From assembly GCA_024398815.1 (NCBI GenBank), contig JAKSIL010000005.1:50653-114652 (forward strand): a DNA stretch of 64,000 bases, written 5' to 3'. This DNA comes from Fibrobacter sp. (GTDB taxonomy: Bacteria > Fibrobacterota > Fibrobacteria > Fibrobacterales > Fibrobacteraceae). The translations under genes and the position numbers were made by a program. The notes under the pieces were generated by a model. It did no database searches and was not told the DNA's origin. It saw only the letters and a list, made by a program, of their open reading frames with translations. Shown here in pieces: positions 35,378 to 44,978 of the stretch. Position 1 is the stretch's first letter; each line of letters starts with the position of its first letter.

Positions 35378-37966
35378 TTACTTAACGATCACAGCCTTCT
35401 TCGCAAGTTCATTGCCGTTTGCATTCATCACGCGGGCAATGTAGCGGCCCGCGGGCACCTTCTTGAGACTAACGCTTGTCGTCGCAAAGACGTCGGCCGA
35501 GAATACCACCTTGCCATTTGCGCCAACGAGTTCCACCTTGCCCGTTGTAGGCACGGTCACCTGCAATTCGCGACTCATCACCTGCAGTGAAGCATTCGCC
35601 ACATTCTGCATCGCAACGTTCTTGTCTAAATCACCTGTCGACGGCGTAACCTTCGTGGAATCCACCTCGGGTGTCGTCGGTTCCGTGATTTCCACGAACT
35701 TCGTACCTTCGGGGGCACCCACCACGATTCCGCGACCGACCGTACTCATGTACACCACGCCGAAGTTGTTCATGTCGCCCTGCACAAAGTTTCCGTTGCC
35801 GGGGCCGCCGTACTGGTGAGCGTCATCGTTCACGCGTTCAAAGGTCGCGCACTTGTCGGTACTGCGATAGATGCCAATCGGGTCTCCGCTCTTGGCCGCA
35901 CCCCAGATAAAGATTGTCTCGTAGTCGCTCCCTTCCTTCGCCTTGCCGATGCCCACAGAAATCGCGGTAGAGGCGCCTGCGCAACGAATCCAGGTTTTGC
36001 CGCCGTCTTCCGTATAAGAAAGTCCGTTTTCGCTGAAGCCCTTCGGGAGCCAACTTTGCGACTGATCCATGGGAACCCACAAAACGCCTTCCTTGCCAGG
36101 AACCGTGCGGATAAGGCCACCGCCGTTATAGTATTCGCTTGCGCTTTCGTTGCTTAAGCGCGCGCCGTACTTCGCGAAAGTCTTGCCGCCATCGTCAGAG
36201 CGGTACAGATATGCCTGCGCATCCACCACATAGAACACATCCGGATTCACAGGGTCCGCCACAATGCGGGAATTCTGCGTCTGGCCGCCATCCAGTTCGA
36301 CATCGGTCCAAGTGGCGCCATTATCCGCAGAGCGGTATGTCTTGGAGCTCATGTCGGGGCGGTGCAGAATCACCTTGCCGTCGGCCGATAGCACGAGCAA
36401 GCCCTGCGGGCCCTTCACCGTCGTTTCCAGTTGAGTCCAGGTAGCGCCGTTATCGTCGGAACGGTACATCAAGTTGTGGTTGATGCTTTCGTACTGCAAA
36501 TATTCCGTCACCACGCCCGTGCGCACAAAAGACTTGCTCAACGGAGCGTAACCCAGGCTCTGCGTCGTGCCCATGTTCGGCATGTGGCGTTCCGTGCTCT
36601 TGGAAATATCCGTGTAGGCGGCACCGTCGTAATCGCCGATGGCTGTCACCAGCGGACCGCCCGGAATGCTCACGATATCGAGAGGAACCGTTTCTTCTAT
36701 GCCTCTGGACTGGAATTTCCAAACAGGATGCTCCACGGAAATATCGTCCGTCTGGAAAACGCCATTACCACTCGTGACCCAAACCTTCTTGCTGTCGAAC
36801 GGGTCGAATTCCACGGAGCCCGCCCAGTGAATGGCGTTGCCGTGAATCCACTTGTTGTCCTGTTCGTCCACGTTCACGGTTTCACCGTCCTGGCCGTGTT
36901 TCCAGGTGGCACCGCCATCCGTCGTCACGTAAATCTTGTCACCCCAGTTGTCCTTGCCATCCTTGTACAAGTAGCGTTCGCCATAATGGCAAATCGTGCT
37001 TATCACCATGTGCTTGGAATCCTTCGGGTCAATCGTCACGCCGCCAAACGGGAACGTCACCTTGGCACTGCCATCATCTTCCATCGGAGTGAGGTCCGTC
37101 CAAGCGCCGCTCGCCGTATTGTACTTGTAAAAAGCGCCGCGAGTAATGCTCCACGGGCCCGGCCCATCGGTAAAGGTGATGAACATGTCCGTGCCCACGA
37201 GTTTTGCGCGATGAGGCATGAGGCCGCTCGGGCCGCCCGCGATTTTCGTCCAGGTCTTGCCACCGTCCTTACTCACCTGGAAATTGTCCTTGGTTTCGGA
37301 TGTACCGATGTAAATCGTGCCGGTGCTGCCGTCGGCGAGTTTGTTGGAGGCGTCGAACATGACAAAGGCCACGCCGTTCACGTTATTGAGGCTGGAACCC
37401 GTCGCTTCGGAAGTCGCCACCTTGTAGAGGCTCGCCCACGTTTTGCCGGAGTCTTCGCTCTTGTAAAGGCCCTTGCTGCGGCTACCGCAAAGCACGATGC
37501 TCGGCTTGTTCGGGTCCACGGCCAACTTTTCGCCGGTCTGGCGACCCATTCCGTTACCGTGCGCGCCGAATTCCACGTAGGAGGTGTCCCAGGTATCGCC
37601 GAAATCGCTGCTGCGGAGCACGGCGGTGCGTCCGTCGCTAAAATAGCCGGTGCCGCCAAGCACATAGACTTTTTTCGGATCCGTCGGGTCAAGGGCAATC
37701 GCTTCCGTACCCAGGAGGCCCACATCGTTTTGGCTCACCCAGTCCATCAAGGGAATCCAGCGATTGTTCTTCGCATCCCAGCGGTAGACGCCACCCACAT
37801 CGGTACGGGCGTACACGAGGCCCTCCACAGCTGGGCTCGGCAAAATGGCGCTCACGAAACCGCCGCCATCAAAGCGGACGTTTCCCCAGTCATAGTTTTC
37901 GGCAAAGGCACTGGTGGCAAAGGCCATCACGATTGCGACATTTACTTTTGAGAGTTTTCCAAACAT
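35378..37966 (-). CDS. Glycoside hydrolase family 74-like xyloglucanase with C-terminal sorting domain
   Basis: 862 residues from ATG 37966, selected by GAGG 7-8 nt upstream and a good signal peptide (MFGKLSKVNVAIVMAFATSAFA). Two seven-blade propeller repeats typical of GH74: VYARTDVGGVYRWD with DWVSQNDVGLLG near the N-terminus, many (Y/L)RSxDxGxTW Asp-box turns (SSDFGDTW, SEDSGKTW, TTDGGATW, SDDNGATW), and EFDPFDSKKVWVTS. The Asp in ARTDVGG matches the first catalytic Asp described for this family. GH74 enzymes cut xyloglucan backbones. The last ~75 residues form a sorting-type domain (VELVGANGKVVF, PAGRYIARVM), so secretion by type IX is likely. Confidence 0.92.
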   Translation of the reverse strand: MFGKLSKVNVAIVMAFATSAFAENYDWGNVRFDGGGFVSAILPSPAVEGLVYARTDVGGVYRWDAKNNRWIPLMDWVSQNDVGLLGTEAIALDPTDPKKVYVLGGTGYFSDGRTAVLRSSDFGDTWDTSYVEFGAHGNGMGRQTGEKLAVDPNKPSIVLCGSRSKGLYKSEDSGKTWASLYKVATSEATGSSLNNVNGVAFVMFDASNKLADGSTGTIYIGTSETKDNFQVSKDGGKTWTKIAGGPSGLMPHRAKLVGTDMFITFTDGPGPWSITRGAFYKYNTASGAWTDLTPMEDDGSAKVTFPFGGVTIDPKDSKHMVISTICHYGERYLYKDGKDNWGDKIYVTTDGGATWKHGQDGETVNVDEQDNKWIHGNAIHWAGSVEFDPFDSKKVWVTSGNGVFQTDDISVEHPVWKFQSRGIEETVPLDIVSIPGGPLVTAIGDYDGAAYTDISKSTERHMPNMGTTQSLGYAPLSKSFVRTGVVTEYLQYESINHNLMYRSDDNGATWTQLETTVKGPQGLLVLSADGKVILHRPDMSSKTYRSADNGATWTDVELDGGQTQNSRIVADPVNPDVFYVVDAQAYLYRSDDGGKTFAKYGARLSNESASEYYNGGGLIRTVPGKEGVLWVPMDQSQSWLPKGFSENGLSYTEDGGKTWIRCAGASTAISVGIGKAKEGSDYETIFIWGAAKSGDPIGIYRSTDKCATFERVNDDAHQYGGPGNGNFVQGDMNNFGVVYMSTVGRGIVVGAPEGTKFVEITEPTTPEVDSTKVTPSTGDLDKNVAMQNVANASLQVMSRELQVTVPTTGKVELVGANGKVVFSADVFATTSVSLKKVPAGRYIARVMNANGNELAKKAVIVK

Positions 37967-38021
37967 ATACACCTCAAAACCGGACAAACAATCCGTCGCA
38001 AACACATCCTTAAAATACAAA

Positions 38022-38046
38022 AAAATCGGCCCACCGAGCCGATTTT
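38022..38046 (-). terminator. Intrinsic terminator of the histidine-phosphatase gene
   Basis: AAAATCGGC / GCCGATTTT, 9-bp stem, 7-nt loop; T-rich on the minus-strand side. Located 27 nt past the stop at 38073. Confidence 0.85.
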
Positions 38047-38072
38047 ATGAAAATTTTCAATACAATGTGATT

Positions 38073-39227
38073 TTAGATACCGGAATTCAAGCCCTTAATC
38101 GGCAAAGTCTTCACGGAACCATCACTACCGACAATCACGGCGATACCCGCCAGATAGGTAATCCAGTTGGTATCTTCAAAATAGCGGAGGTTGATTTTGC
38201 GGTCAGAAGCATAGACCGTCAGCGGCACCAGGAACTGGTCATGGGTAGCGACGATACTAATGCGAGCCTTATTCGAGATTATGCCGACAAGGAATTCGTC
38301 GATAAACTGCTTGGCGCGAGTATCCAAATCGTAGAAGGCGTCTTCGTAGCCACCATTGTATGCCCAATCGGTGGTAGACACATAGTTACCGTCAGTGGTT
38401 TTCGATTTATACACATCGTAGGCATCGTTGCTCTTGATAAACCAATCGCCATTCAGTACACCGAAGGCTTCGTGGGTAAAGCCCGTCTCGCCACGACCCA
38501 CGGCAATGTTTTCAAGGGTTTCGCGAGTACGCACGTATTCGGAGTGTGCGTAGTAAGCAGGTTCTTCGCTCGCAATTTTCTTGCCGACGGACTGCGCCTG
38601 GAAAATACCGGCCTCGGTCAAGTGGGACGTTTTTCCGGAGCTTGAATTGCGTTCAGCATGGCGGAGCACGAACACAACCTTTTCATCTTCCTTAAGAGCC
38701 TTGAATACTTTGTCTATACTCGTAAACTTGGAAAGATCCGGGTTAGCGGGGTCATAAGCCGAAGTGTCGGTATCGTAGTAGATATAGCCCTTGAATTCTT
38801 CGCCGCAAGTGACGCCTTCACCCTTGCCGCTTTCGAGAGGTGTAGAAACACAGCCTTCCGGAACAAAGGAAGGTTCGTCGATATCGGTGCCCACGGCATA
38901 CGGGTCGGTAGGTTCTGCAGGCGTAGCGGGTTCACCCGTTCCCTCACCAGCGCCCTCACCCGAACCTTCACCACCGGTCGCATTTTCGCCACCCGGCTGT
39001 TCAGGGTTGTCCACAGGATTCTGTTCCGACGGAAGCGTTGAACCCGTATCGGCAGGCGCAGCCGTTGTATCGGTTGGAGCCAGCGGAGCAGGCGTTGCCG
39101 AGGAATCGCCCGGAGCCACTTGTGTAGAACCGTCAGCAGGAACGTTCGTTCCCGAAGAACCGTCATCGCCACAAGCCACCAAAGCGAGGGCAAAAACCGA
39201 AGATAAAGCCAAATGGGAAAGTTTCAT
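38073..39227 (-). CDS. Histidine-phosphatase-superfamily lipoprotein
   Basis: 384 residues. Lipobox LVAC (Cys19) then GDDGSS, followed by a ~100-residue Pro/Thr/Glu/Gly-rich linker (PADGSTQVAPGD, GEGSGEGAGEG). Phosphoglycerate-mutase-like fold: VVFVLRHAERN (catalytic RHxE/R motif, His in LRHAER), SEYVRTRETLENIA, and VATHDQFLV, the second catalytic His. It should hydrolyse phosphate esters on the outer surface or in the periplasm. Substrate unknown. Followed by a terminator and preceded by a typical spacer. Confidence 0.88.
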   Translation of the reverse strand: MKLSHLALSSVFALALVACGDDGSSGTNVPADGSTQVAPGDSSATPAPLAPTDTTAAPADTGSTLPSEQNPVDNPEQPGGENATGGEGSGEGAGEGTGEPATPAEPTDPYAVGTDIDEPSFVPEGCVSTPLESGKGEGVTCGEEFKGYIYYDTDTSAYDPANPDLSKFTSIDKVFKALKEDEKVVFVLRHAERNSSSGKTSHLTEAGIFQAQSVGKKIASEEPAYYAHSEYVRTRETLENIAVGRGETGFTHEAFGVLNGDWFIKSNDAYDVYKSKTTDGNYVSTTDWAYNGGYEDAFYDLDTRAKQFIDEFLVGIISNKARISIVATHDQFLVPLTVYASDRKINLRYFEDTNWITYLAGIAVIVGSDGSVKTLPIKGLNSGI

Positions 39228-39341
39228 AAAAAGCCTCTTTTATCTTGATACATCTACCAAAATACAAATTTTTAAATAATTGAACGTTACAATCGCGGCA
39301 CACCTTTACAAAAAGCCTCATTTTATTACATTTACACCATC

Positions 39342-39414
39342 GCGGGAGTAGCTCAGTTGGTAGAGCGCGACCTTCCCAAGGTCGATGTCGAGGGTTCGAG
39401 ACCCTTTTCCCGCT
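39342..39414 (+). tRNA. tRNA-Gly (anticodon CCC)
   Basis: 73 nt. Acceptor GCGGGAG pairs with TTCCCGC; D-arm GCTC...GAGC; anticodon stem CGACC/GGTCG with loop TTCCCAA; T-arm GAGGG TTCGAGA CCCTT. The CCA end is not encoded. Position and loop give CCC as anticodon. Confidence 0.95.
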
Positions 39415-39420
39415 CTAGCA

Positions 39421-39446
39421 AGGCACGGTTTATTCCGTGCCTTTTT
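39421..39446 (+). terminator. Intrinsic terminator of tRNA-Gly
   Basis: AGGCACGG / CCGTGCCT around TTTATT, then TTTT. Confidence 0.9.
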
Positions 39447-39474
39447 GCTTTTTATTTTTTACTATCATTGAGTC

Positions 39475-40038
39475 ATGCTTTTTGAAAAAAGTCCATTATT
39501 CTGCAAGCTTCTGTCTGTCGCATTCCTCTCGACGGCCCTTTCTTCGATTGCAAGCGCCGAAGAAAAGTCAATGTGGCAAAAGTTCAAGGACTTTTTTTCG
39601 CCCGTGCCGACAGTCGTTGGAGAAGGCCCCGAATACGATGAACTGCGAGATCTAGACCAGCAAATAAACAAGCTCGAAGGCAAGTATTCCCGCGAACGCC
39701 GAGCCAACAACAAAAAGAACATCCGCAAGCAAATCGACGAACTCAAATTGAAACGCAAAAACCTAGCCGAAAAAATTGAAGCCAAGGAAAAAGCCGAGAA
39801 AGAAAAGCAAAAAACGGTCAAAAGTTCCGCAGCCGTCGTCCAGCCAAATTCAGCGTCCACCGTCTGCAAAAGCGACACCGTCACCATTCACGACACCCTG
39901 TTCGTCCACGACACCGTCACCGTGCATGACACCTTATACGTAATTGTCGCAAACAAGGCCACAACCGAAACGGCCCCGACAGCGATGGACTCTTCAAAAA
40001 CCGAGCAACCGGGCTCTACGGTTCAAGATAATAAGTAG
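39475..40038 (+). CDS. Exported coiled-coil protein of unknown function
   Basis: 187 residues. Signal peptide (LLSVAFLSTALSSIASA) then a Lys/Glu-rich, strongly helical segment (about 55-115) with heptad-like spacing, likely coiled coil. A tail follows with the repeat pattern DTVTIHDTLFVHDTVTVHDT (four HDT-type units). No known family. No Shine-Dalgarno is visible; TACTAT lies 9 nt before the ATG. The last 23 nt overlap the convergent HAD gene. Function not predicted; envelope structural role possible. Confidence 0.7.
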   Translation: MLFEKSPLFCKLLSVAFLSTALSSIASAEEKSMWQKFKDFFSPVPTVVGEGPEYDELRDLDQQINKLEGKYSRERRANNKKNIRKQIDELKLKRKNLAEKIEAKEKAEKEKQKTVKSSAAVVQPNSASTVCKSDTVTIHDTLFVHDTVTVHDTLYVIVANKATTETAPTAMDSSKTEQPGSTVQDNK

Positions 40039-40984
40039 GCCGAATTTTCAAGGCCCGTTCATCGGATTCCAAATCGGCGGCAGGCACATTACGGCCAACA
40101 ACAAGCGCACTGTCAAAACCCGCCACCATCGCCCCAAACACATCCGTCCCTAGAGTATCGCCAATCATGAGCACTCTTGAACCGTTAGGAAGCGACGACT
40201 TCACGCGTTCCCAGATGGCAGGGAACGGTTTTCCAAAATATTCAGTTTTACAACAAACGAATCCATTCCGCTCGCAAGCGGAATCGCGTCTGAGGCGTTC
40301 GCTCAGCGCACCAGAAACTGGCGAACGAGTTCCGTCGATATTCGGCGCCCAGGCATCGGAATTCAAGACCAAAAGCATAGCACCGGGCCTCTGAAGAATC
40401 TGCACGGCGTGAGAATACATGGCATCGGTAGCCGTAGACGAAGAAACGGCCACCACAGGCGACAAAGGATTTTCGACAGCCGATATACCGCACTCCGCAA
40501 GCACGTTCACACCGGTCGGGCGACCAATGTAGTACACCTCCCGGCAACTCGATGCCGACTCCGACAATGAGCCCTCCGGCCAATAGCCTCCATCGCGAAC
40601 ATAAGCCTTGAGCAGGCTCCCCGACGATATCGTTTCTTCGGCGGTAAAGTCAAACCCGCGAGCGCAGGCCTCGGCGGCCAGTACGGCATCCACGTTCGAT
40701 GCAGCATTTGTCACAAGGCGTAACTGTTTACCCGCCTCGCGCAGCGCAGAGAACCATTCCTTCGCGCCCGGATAAACAAAGGTTCCTCGATTGTAAAGGG
40801 TACCATAGCCATCAAAGCAAAAAGCGTCATAACGATTTATTATCTGAGACAGAAAAACTTTTTGCGGAACAGGCGCGGCACTTTTCTGCAAGTCAAGCGT
40901 TGCACATCTCTGCAAATCAAGCGCACAAGACATGCCGACAAGCGACTGGTACCGCCTATAAATATCTACTTCGAGGGAATCCAT
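40016..40984 (-). CDS. HAD-superfamily hydrolase (NagD-like, class IIA)
   Basis: 322 residues. Motif I appears as CFDGYGTLYN, motif II as LVTNAASN, and motif IV as MIGDTLGTDVFGAMVAGF, with a Lys (GKPFP) before it. This is the pattern of NagD/PGP-type HAD-IIA phosphatases acting on small phosphorylated metabolites. Motif I lacks the second Asp of DxD (DGYGT). The N-terminal ~45 residues before the HAD core look variable; a later start is possible. Ends with a 23-bp convergent overlap with the previous gene and lies 11 nt downstream of the 40996 gene. Confidence 0.82.
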   Translation of the reverse strand: MDSLEVDIYRRYQSLVGMSCALDLQRCATLDLQKSAAPVPQKVFLSQIINRYDAFCFDGYGTLYNRGTFVYPGAKEWFSALREAGKQLRLVTNAASNVDAVLAAEACARGFDFTAEETISSGSLLKAYVRDGGYWPEGSLSESASSCREVYYIGRPTGVNVLAECGISAVENPLSPVVAVSSSTATDAMYSHAVQILQRPGAMLLVLNSDAWAPNIDGTRSPVSGALSERLRRDSACERNGFVCCKTEYFGKPFPAIWERVKSSLPNGSRVLMIGDTLGTDVFGAMVAGFDSALVVGRNVPAADLESDERALKIRPTYYLEP

Positions 40985-40995
40985 TTATACAACTA

Positions 40996-42267
40996 TCAAC
41001 GGCGCTTTACGCCAAAGGTGAAAGCAGACGTTCCATGATCGCGGTCGTTGCGGAACACCGTTTTTCCATCGTACTCGATAGTCACAAGAATGTTCGCCAG
41101 GTACGCACCCGTACCCACACGACGACGGTTAGAATCCATGTAATTCCAGCGCAACTTAATGCGTGAAAGGGTATTCGCAAAGCGGTCGTCGTCGCCCATG
41201 ATTTCGGACTGCGTCCCGACGACATACGAACCCAGGTTGGTATAGATTCTAACGTTGAAGTGAATCTTGAGTTTGTGGCGGTCAATCTTGAACTTCTCGC
41301 CGACGCCAAGATTTTCGCGCAAGGCGTTGTCAAACTCATCGCCCATCGCTTCCATTGAAAGCTCCCACAAGGAATCCTCGGAGACTTCTTCGGCGCTTTC
41401 AAACAGCGTCTGGAAAACGGGAATGTCATCGGACACTGGAGTATTGTCTGCAATGGTCAAGGACGGAATGGAGACATCCAGCGGATAGAATCCCTTTACG
41501 GGAAAAAACGCAATGCCGTCGGTAGTAACGTTCGCAGCGGAGTCCGTCACGCACTTTTTCAAAAGACGCAAGGAATCCCGGGGAGACAGGCGTTCATCAA
41601 GCGGAATTTCATCGTTGAACTCGAAAACAGCCTCGGTCCCCCACAAATTCCAGTGAACCATGGACGCAGCCAATTCCTTGACCGCCGTATCCTTTGCCAC
41701 TTTGTACTCCAGCAAGACATTGCAACCGTCAACCGGCTGTACCATCTCGGTAAACTTGATTTTCAGCGAATCAACGCCCTTCCCTTTGCGACTGCGTAAA
41801 TGGGCGTACGCAATGGAAGGCGCCATGCCATCTTTCATGTTGAGCGAAAATACCGTGCTGTCGGACAAGTAAAGCGACGCAGAACCAAACGTCGAGGACG
41901 AGTAGTCCAAAGTCGCAAGAGCCGTGAGAGGAGCAAAAGTCTGCTGTCGCTTATCCAGGTTCACATGAATCAACCTACGGTCAGTAGAATCCATGCTAAA
42001 ATCGGATTTGAGGGCGACATAGTGTTTAGGTTCGCCCAAAGAGTCAATCCAGTCAAACGCGAGACTATCGAGCATGTCGTCAATATATTTCTCGGAAACG
42101 AGGCCCAGGAATTTAATATCAATGCGGTCCAAGCGACCGTTGCCATCGACATCACGATAATAATTTTGCTTGGAACTAGGCGGAATGGGGCTTTGGATAA
42201 AAGCGCCGAAAGCCCCGCCAAAGAGCAGGGTCAAAAACAGCGTGAAATGTATCCAAACCTTACGCAT
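40996..42267 (-). CDS. Exported protein with calcium-loop-like motif; unknown function
   Basis: 423 residues from ATG 42267 (GTG at 42270 is the alternative). AAGGAG is very close to the ATG and the gene overlaps the preceding stop by 8 nt, so coupled translation is likely. Signal peptide (FTLFLTLLFGGAFGAF) followed by DVDGNGRLDRIDI, an EF-hand or dockerin-like calcium loop. The C-terminal part (WNYMDSNRRRVGTGAYLANI) resembles FlgD-type or sorting-domain turns. The rest looks like beta-rich repeats. No known family. Confidence 0.7.
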   Translation of the reverse strand: MRKVWIHFTLFLTLLFGGAFGAFIQSPIPPSSKQNYYRDVDGNGRLDRIDIKFLGLVSEKYIDDMLDSLAFDWIDSLGEPKHYVALKSDFSMDSTDRRLIHVNLDKRQQTFAPLTALATLDYSSSTFGSASLYLSDSTVFSLNMKDGMAPSIAYAHLRSRKGKGVDSLKIKFTEMVQPVDGCNVLLEYKVAKDTAVKELAASMVHWNLWGTEAVFEFNDEIPLDERLSPRDSLRLLKKCVTDSAANVTTDGIAFFPVKGFYPLDVSIPSLTIADNTPVSDDIPVFQTLFESAEEVSEDSLWELSMEAMGDEFDNALRENLGVGEKFKIDRHKLKIHFNVRIYTNLGSYVVGTQSEIMGDDDRFANTLSRIKLRWNYMDSNRRRVGTGAYLANILVTIEYDGKTVFRNDRDHGTSAFTFGVKRR

Positions 42268-42922
42268 CACTCCTTAATATACCATAATCGCGGCCTTCGA
42301 TGGGTATCACCAGCTGCAATTTTGACAAAGTTTTGATGTTTTTTTCAAAAACAGCCTTGAAATCCTCTCCCAGGACCTCTTCGTCGTCATGTTCCAGGTT
42401 GTACGAAGTGTAGCTCCCGTCGGCAAAAATCGAAATACAGCAGTCCCAAGTGATGTCGCCTTCTTCCACTTCCTGATCGTCATCGCGGTCCTGGCTTTCG
42501 AGCATCAGCATCGGGCGCGGTGCCGGGATGGCCTCGGCGTGGCCGTTTTCGAAAATGAAGTAATTACGGCTCACCAGCTCGTGTTCCAAAGCCATGGTGC
42601 TCGGAACTCGTTCGAATTCATTGCGCAGACGGCGGATGTTGCCCAAGTCGTCTTCGTAAGGGTCCTGGAAGTCCTGCGGCAGCACTACCTGATGATAGTC
42701 AAACTTTTTGCCGCTTGCAGCATAGTTGTCAAGCCAAGATTGAGGCGGTTCGGGGCGCAAAGTCAAAAAATCTTCGAACGCATCCAAGATATCGTTCAGC
42801 CTGGATTCCCAAGGTTCAGCCTTTTGCGCCTGGATGAGTTCCATAAAGTTCTTGAGGCGTTCCTCGCCCGGAATCATGGAAAGTTCGTCAGTCGGCACGC
42901 CGCTCATATCAAAATCGTTCAT
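42260..42922 (-). CDS. Hypothetical acidic protein
   Basis: 220 residues, strongly acidic, with no signal peptide and no recognised family. It has a helical N-terminus (RLKNFMELIQAQ) and a likely alpha/beta core with the segment ITWDCCISIFADGSYTSY. GAGG stands upstream of the ATG. Overlaps the next gene by 8 nt, so the two products are probably made together; its cytoplasmic nature contrasts with the exported partner. Function unknown. Confidence 0.75.
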   Translation of the reverse strand: MNDFDMSGVPTDELSMIPGEERLKNFMELIQAQKAEPWESRLNDILDAFEDFLTLRPEPPQSWLDNYAASGKKFDYHQVVLPQDFQDPYEDDLGNIRRLRNEFERVPSTMALEHELVSRNYFIFENGHAEAIPAPRPMLMLESQDRDDDQEVEEGDITWDCCISIFADGSYTSYNLEHDDEEVLGEDFKAVFEKNIKTLSKLQLVIPIEGRDYGILRSDA

Positions 42923-42952
42923 ATAAACCTCTATTCAATCTCTCGTCTAAAC

Positions 42953-43864
42953 TCACCACTCTTCCACGCTCTTCACGGTAAGGCTCATGGCGATGTCCTT
43001 CTCGTAGTAAGCGGGTTCGTTAATGAAAATGGGCCACACGGACTCGCGCCCGTCGGCTTCGCCTTCGTATAAAATATCGGCACCGTCAAAAGTGCGGAAA
43101 AGTTTGTCGCCTTTCTTGAGTTCGCAGTAGTCGCGGCCGAGCAAGTCCGGATGAATCATCGCCTGGATGGGGCCTCCGCCCTGCGGCTTGGGGTAACCCA
43201 TGTCGCGCAACTGGGTGTAGACCTCGACCTTCACGGCAGGGCGTTTTTGCAGTTCGCCGCGGTTCCATTCCTCGGCAAGTTCCAAATAGCGCTTGACCAA
43301 TTTCTCGGATTCCTCGAAAATGGCTGCGTTCAAGGTGCCGTGTGGCTGCGGACCTATTTCGATGCACACATCGGCACGGGCCACCGTCCCGAAGTAGGGG
43401 GACTCACAGCGTTCCTCGGGCTGGTAGTAAATCCAGGCGTTCTTGAATTCCTGGGTCAGCACGGCGGAAGCCTTCATGGTGAAGGGGTCGCGGGTTGAAA
43501 GAATCAGACACAGACCCATGTTAGCCCCCGTATTGTGGATATCGAGAAGCAGGTCTGTACGAGTGTCAGGGCCCTTGGGTCCATAAATTCTATTCAGTTC
43601 GCGGGCACGACGGAACTCGTACTGCTGCGGTTCCACAGCAACGTCCAGGCACGTCTGCGAAAAAGCGCGATTCAAATCGTGGTCCCGATAACGGCGGTTG
43701 AGTCGCATGGCCTCCGGGTTCGACAGCACCAAATCCACCTTGGCGCTTGTGCACAAGGTGTTGTAGCATTCGGGGTGTTCCATCCATTTTTGCACGATGC
43801 GCACGCCCGTACGCTCATTGCCGTGGGTACCACCGGCAACGACAATTGTATTGATCAATGACAT
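42953..43864 (-). CDS. Aspartoacylase-type zinc carboxypeptidase
   Basis: 303 residues. Zinc-peptidase M14-like aspartoacylase signature: VVAGGTHGNERTG (His and Glu zinc ligands), NPEAMRLNRRYRDHDLNRAF, LLLDIHNTGANMG (third zinc ligand His) and CIEIGPQPHGTL (catalytic Glu in EIG). It hydrolyses N-acylated amino acids such as N-acetylaspartate, N-acyl-aromatic amino acids or related amides. No Shine-Dalgarno is seen and TATAAT ends 7 nt before the ATG, so a leaderless mRNA is likely. Substrate uncertain. Confidence 0.88.
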   Translation of the reverse strand: MSLINTIVVAGGTHGNERTGVRIVQKWMEHPECYNTLCTSAKVDLVLSNPEAMRLNRRYRDHDLNRAFSQTCLDVAVEPQQYEFRRARELNRIYGPKGPDTRTDLLLDIHNTGANMGLCLILSTRDPFTMKASAVLTQEFKNAWIYYQPEERCESPYFGTVARADVCIEIGPQPHGTLNAAIFEESEKLVKRYLELAEEWNRGELQKRPAVKVEVYTQLRDMGYPKPQGGGPIQAMIHPDLLGRDYCELKKGDKLFRTFDGADILYEGEADGRESVWPIFINEPAYYEKDIAMSLTVKSVEEW

Positions 43865-43891
43865 ATTATGTATTATAGTAAAAACACAAAC

Positions 43892-44887
43892 TTAAAAGTT
43901 GTGTATCCAGCGTAAAGCCACCATATAGAAAGCCCATTCGGCGCCAGAAGCCACTAAAAGCGGTTCATCTTCCAAATCATCGTGTTCCGTTTCAAAACTG
44001 CGGTTCCGTTCAAACTCCCCCATCACGGTAATGGAATTAGTCTCGTTCAAATCGAATGTCAACAACAGGCTCAAATCCACCGTCATGAAATCGCCATCGA
44101 AGCGCATTCCAATTTTGCCATAGTCGCTAGAATCAAAATGACCGTAAAAATCGGCCATCACGCCTACCATGCTCAGCACCAAAGGCATTTTGTAACCCAG
44201 CACGGCAACAAAATCATATTGCCAACCGTTCGACATGTTCTTTGTAGTCTGCCACTGCCAGACATCGCCATCGTCTATTCCAGTCAGACCCGCAAAAAGG
44301 AGTTCATACGTCACCATCATCACGACATGGCTCCATTCACCTTCTATCAAGGCTCCCGTATCGAACTGGAAAGTTCCCGAAACATGGAAATCACGGTAAT
44401 AATGGGCAAACGGAGTAATGTCCTTGTATTCGCCTTTTTCAAAATCATAGCGACTCATGCCCTCGAGGCCAAGCAAGGTCCAGCCCGAGCCAACGGAAGC
44501 ACCCGTTTCAAAGACCAAAAAAGGCACAGGAGTAAAGCCGATGTTTGCAATCGTCCGCACCGACACCGGGCAAATTTCGAAGCCTCCCGTAAACTCCACG
44601 TTTGCGCCATTCACCAGCCAATGGCTGCCCATGGGAGTCGGCAAAGTGTAAGACGCATCCAAGCGGGTAATCCCCTTGATGCCATCAAACGGGCCGGACA
44701 CGCCCGAGAAATGGTCGTCTCCCGGTTTGAAATCGTACTTGGGGTACCAGGCAAAATCCGTAGTCAAGGAAAGGGAAATTCCAGATTCATCGTCAGCAGA
44801 AGACGGTTCTGCAGCCGCTAGCGCCGGCGACACAAGCAACACCGCAACGAACGTCATGGCACATAGCGAGCATCCTAGAAATTTCAT
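43892..44887 (-). CDS. Putative outer-membrane beta-barrel protein
   Basis: 331 residues from ATG 44887, chosen for the signal peptide (CAMTFVAVLLVSPALAAA). The open frame runs 48 codons further upstream, but without a signal there. TATATT ends 6 nt before this ATG and there is no Shine-Dalgarno. The mature protein alternates aromatic and polar residues (LSLTTDFAWYPKYDF, FEICPVSVRTIANIGF) and ends in a Phe (MVALRWIHNF), as barrels often do. No family recognised. Diverges from dusA. Confidence 0.7.
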   Translation of the reverse strand: MKFLGCSLCAMTFVAVLLVSPALAAAEPSSADDESGISLSLTTDFAWYPKYDFKPGDDHFSGVSGPFDGIKGITRLDASYTLPTPMGSHWLVNGANVEFTGGFEICPVSVRTIANIGFTPVPFLVFETGASVGSGWTLLGLEGMSRYDFEKGEYKDITPFAHYYRDFHVSGTFQFDTGALIEGEWSHVVMMVTYELLFAGLTGIDDGDVWQWQTTKNMSNGWQYDFVAVLGYKMPLVLSMVGVMADFYGHFDSSDYGKIGMRFDGDFMTVDLSLLLTFDLNETNSITVMGEFERNRSFETEHDDLEDEPLLVASGAEWAFYMVALRWIHNF

Positions 44888-44978
44888 ACAATGAATATAA
44901 ACACAAAATTCGCCAATTACACGCTTCATCGTCAAAAACACGACCAAATTAACGGGACAAATTTCTAATTTTGGCAAT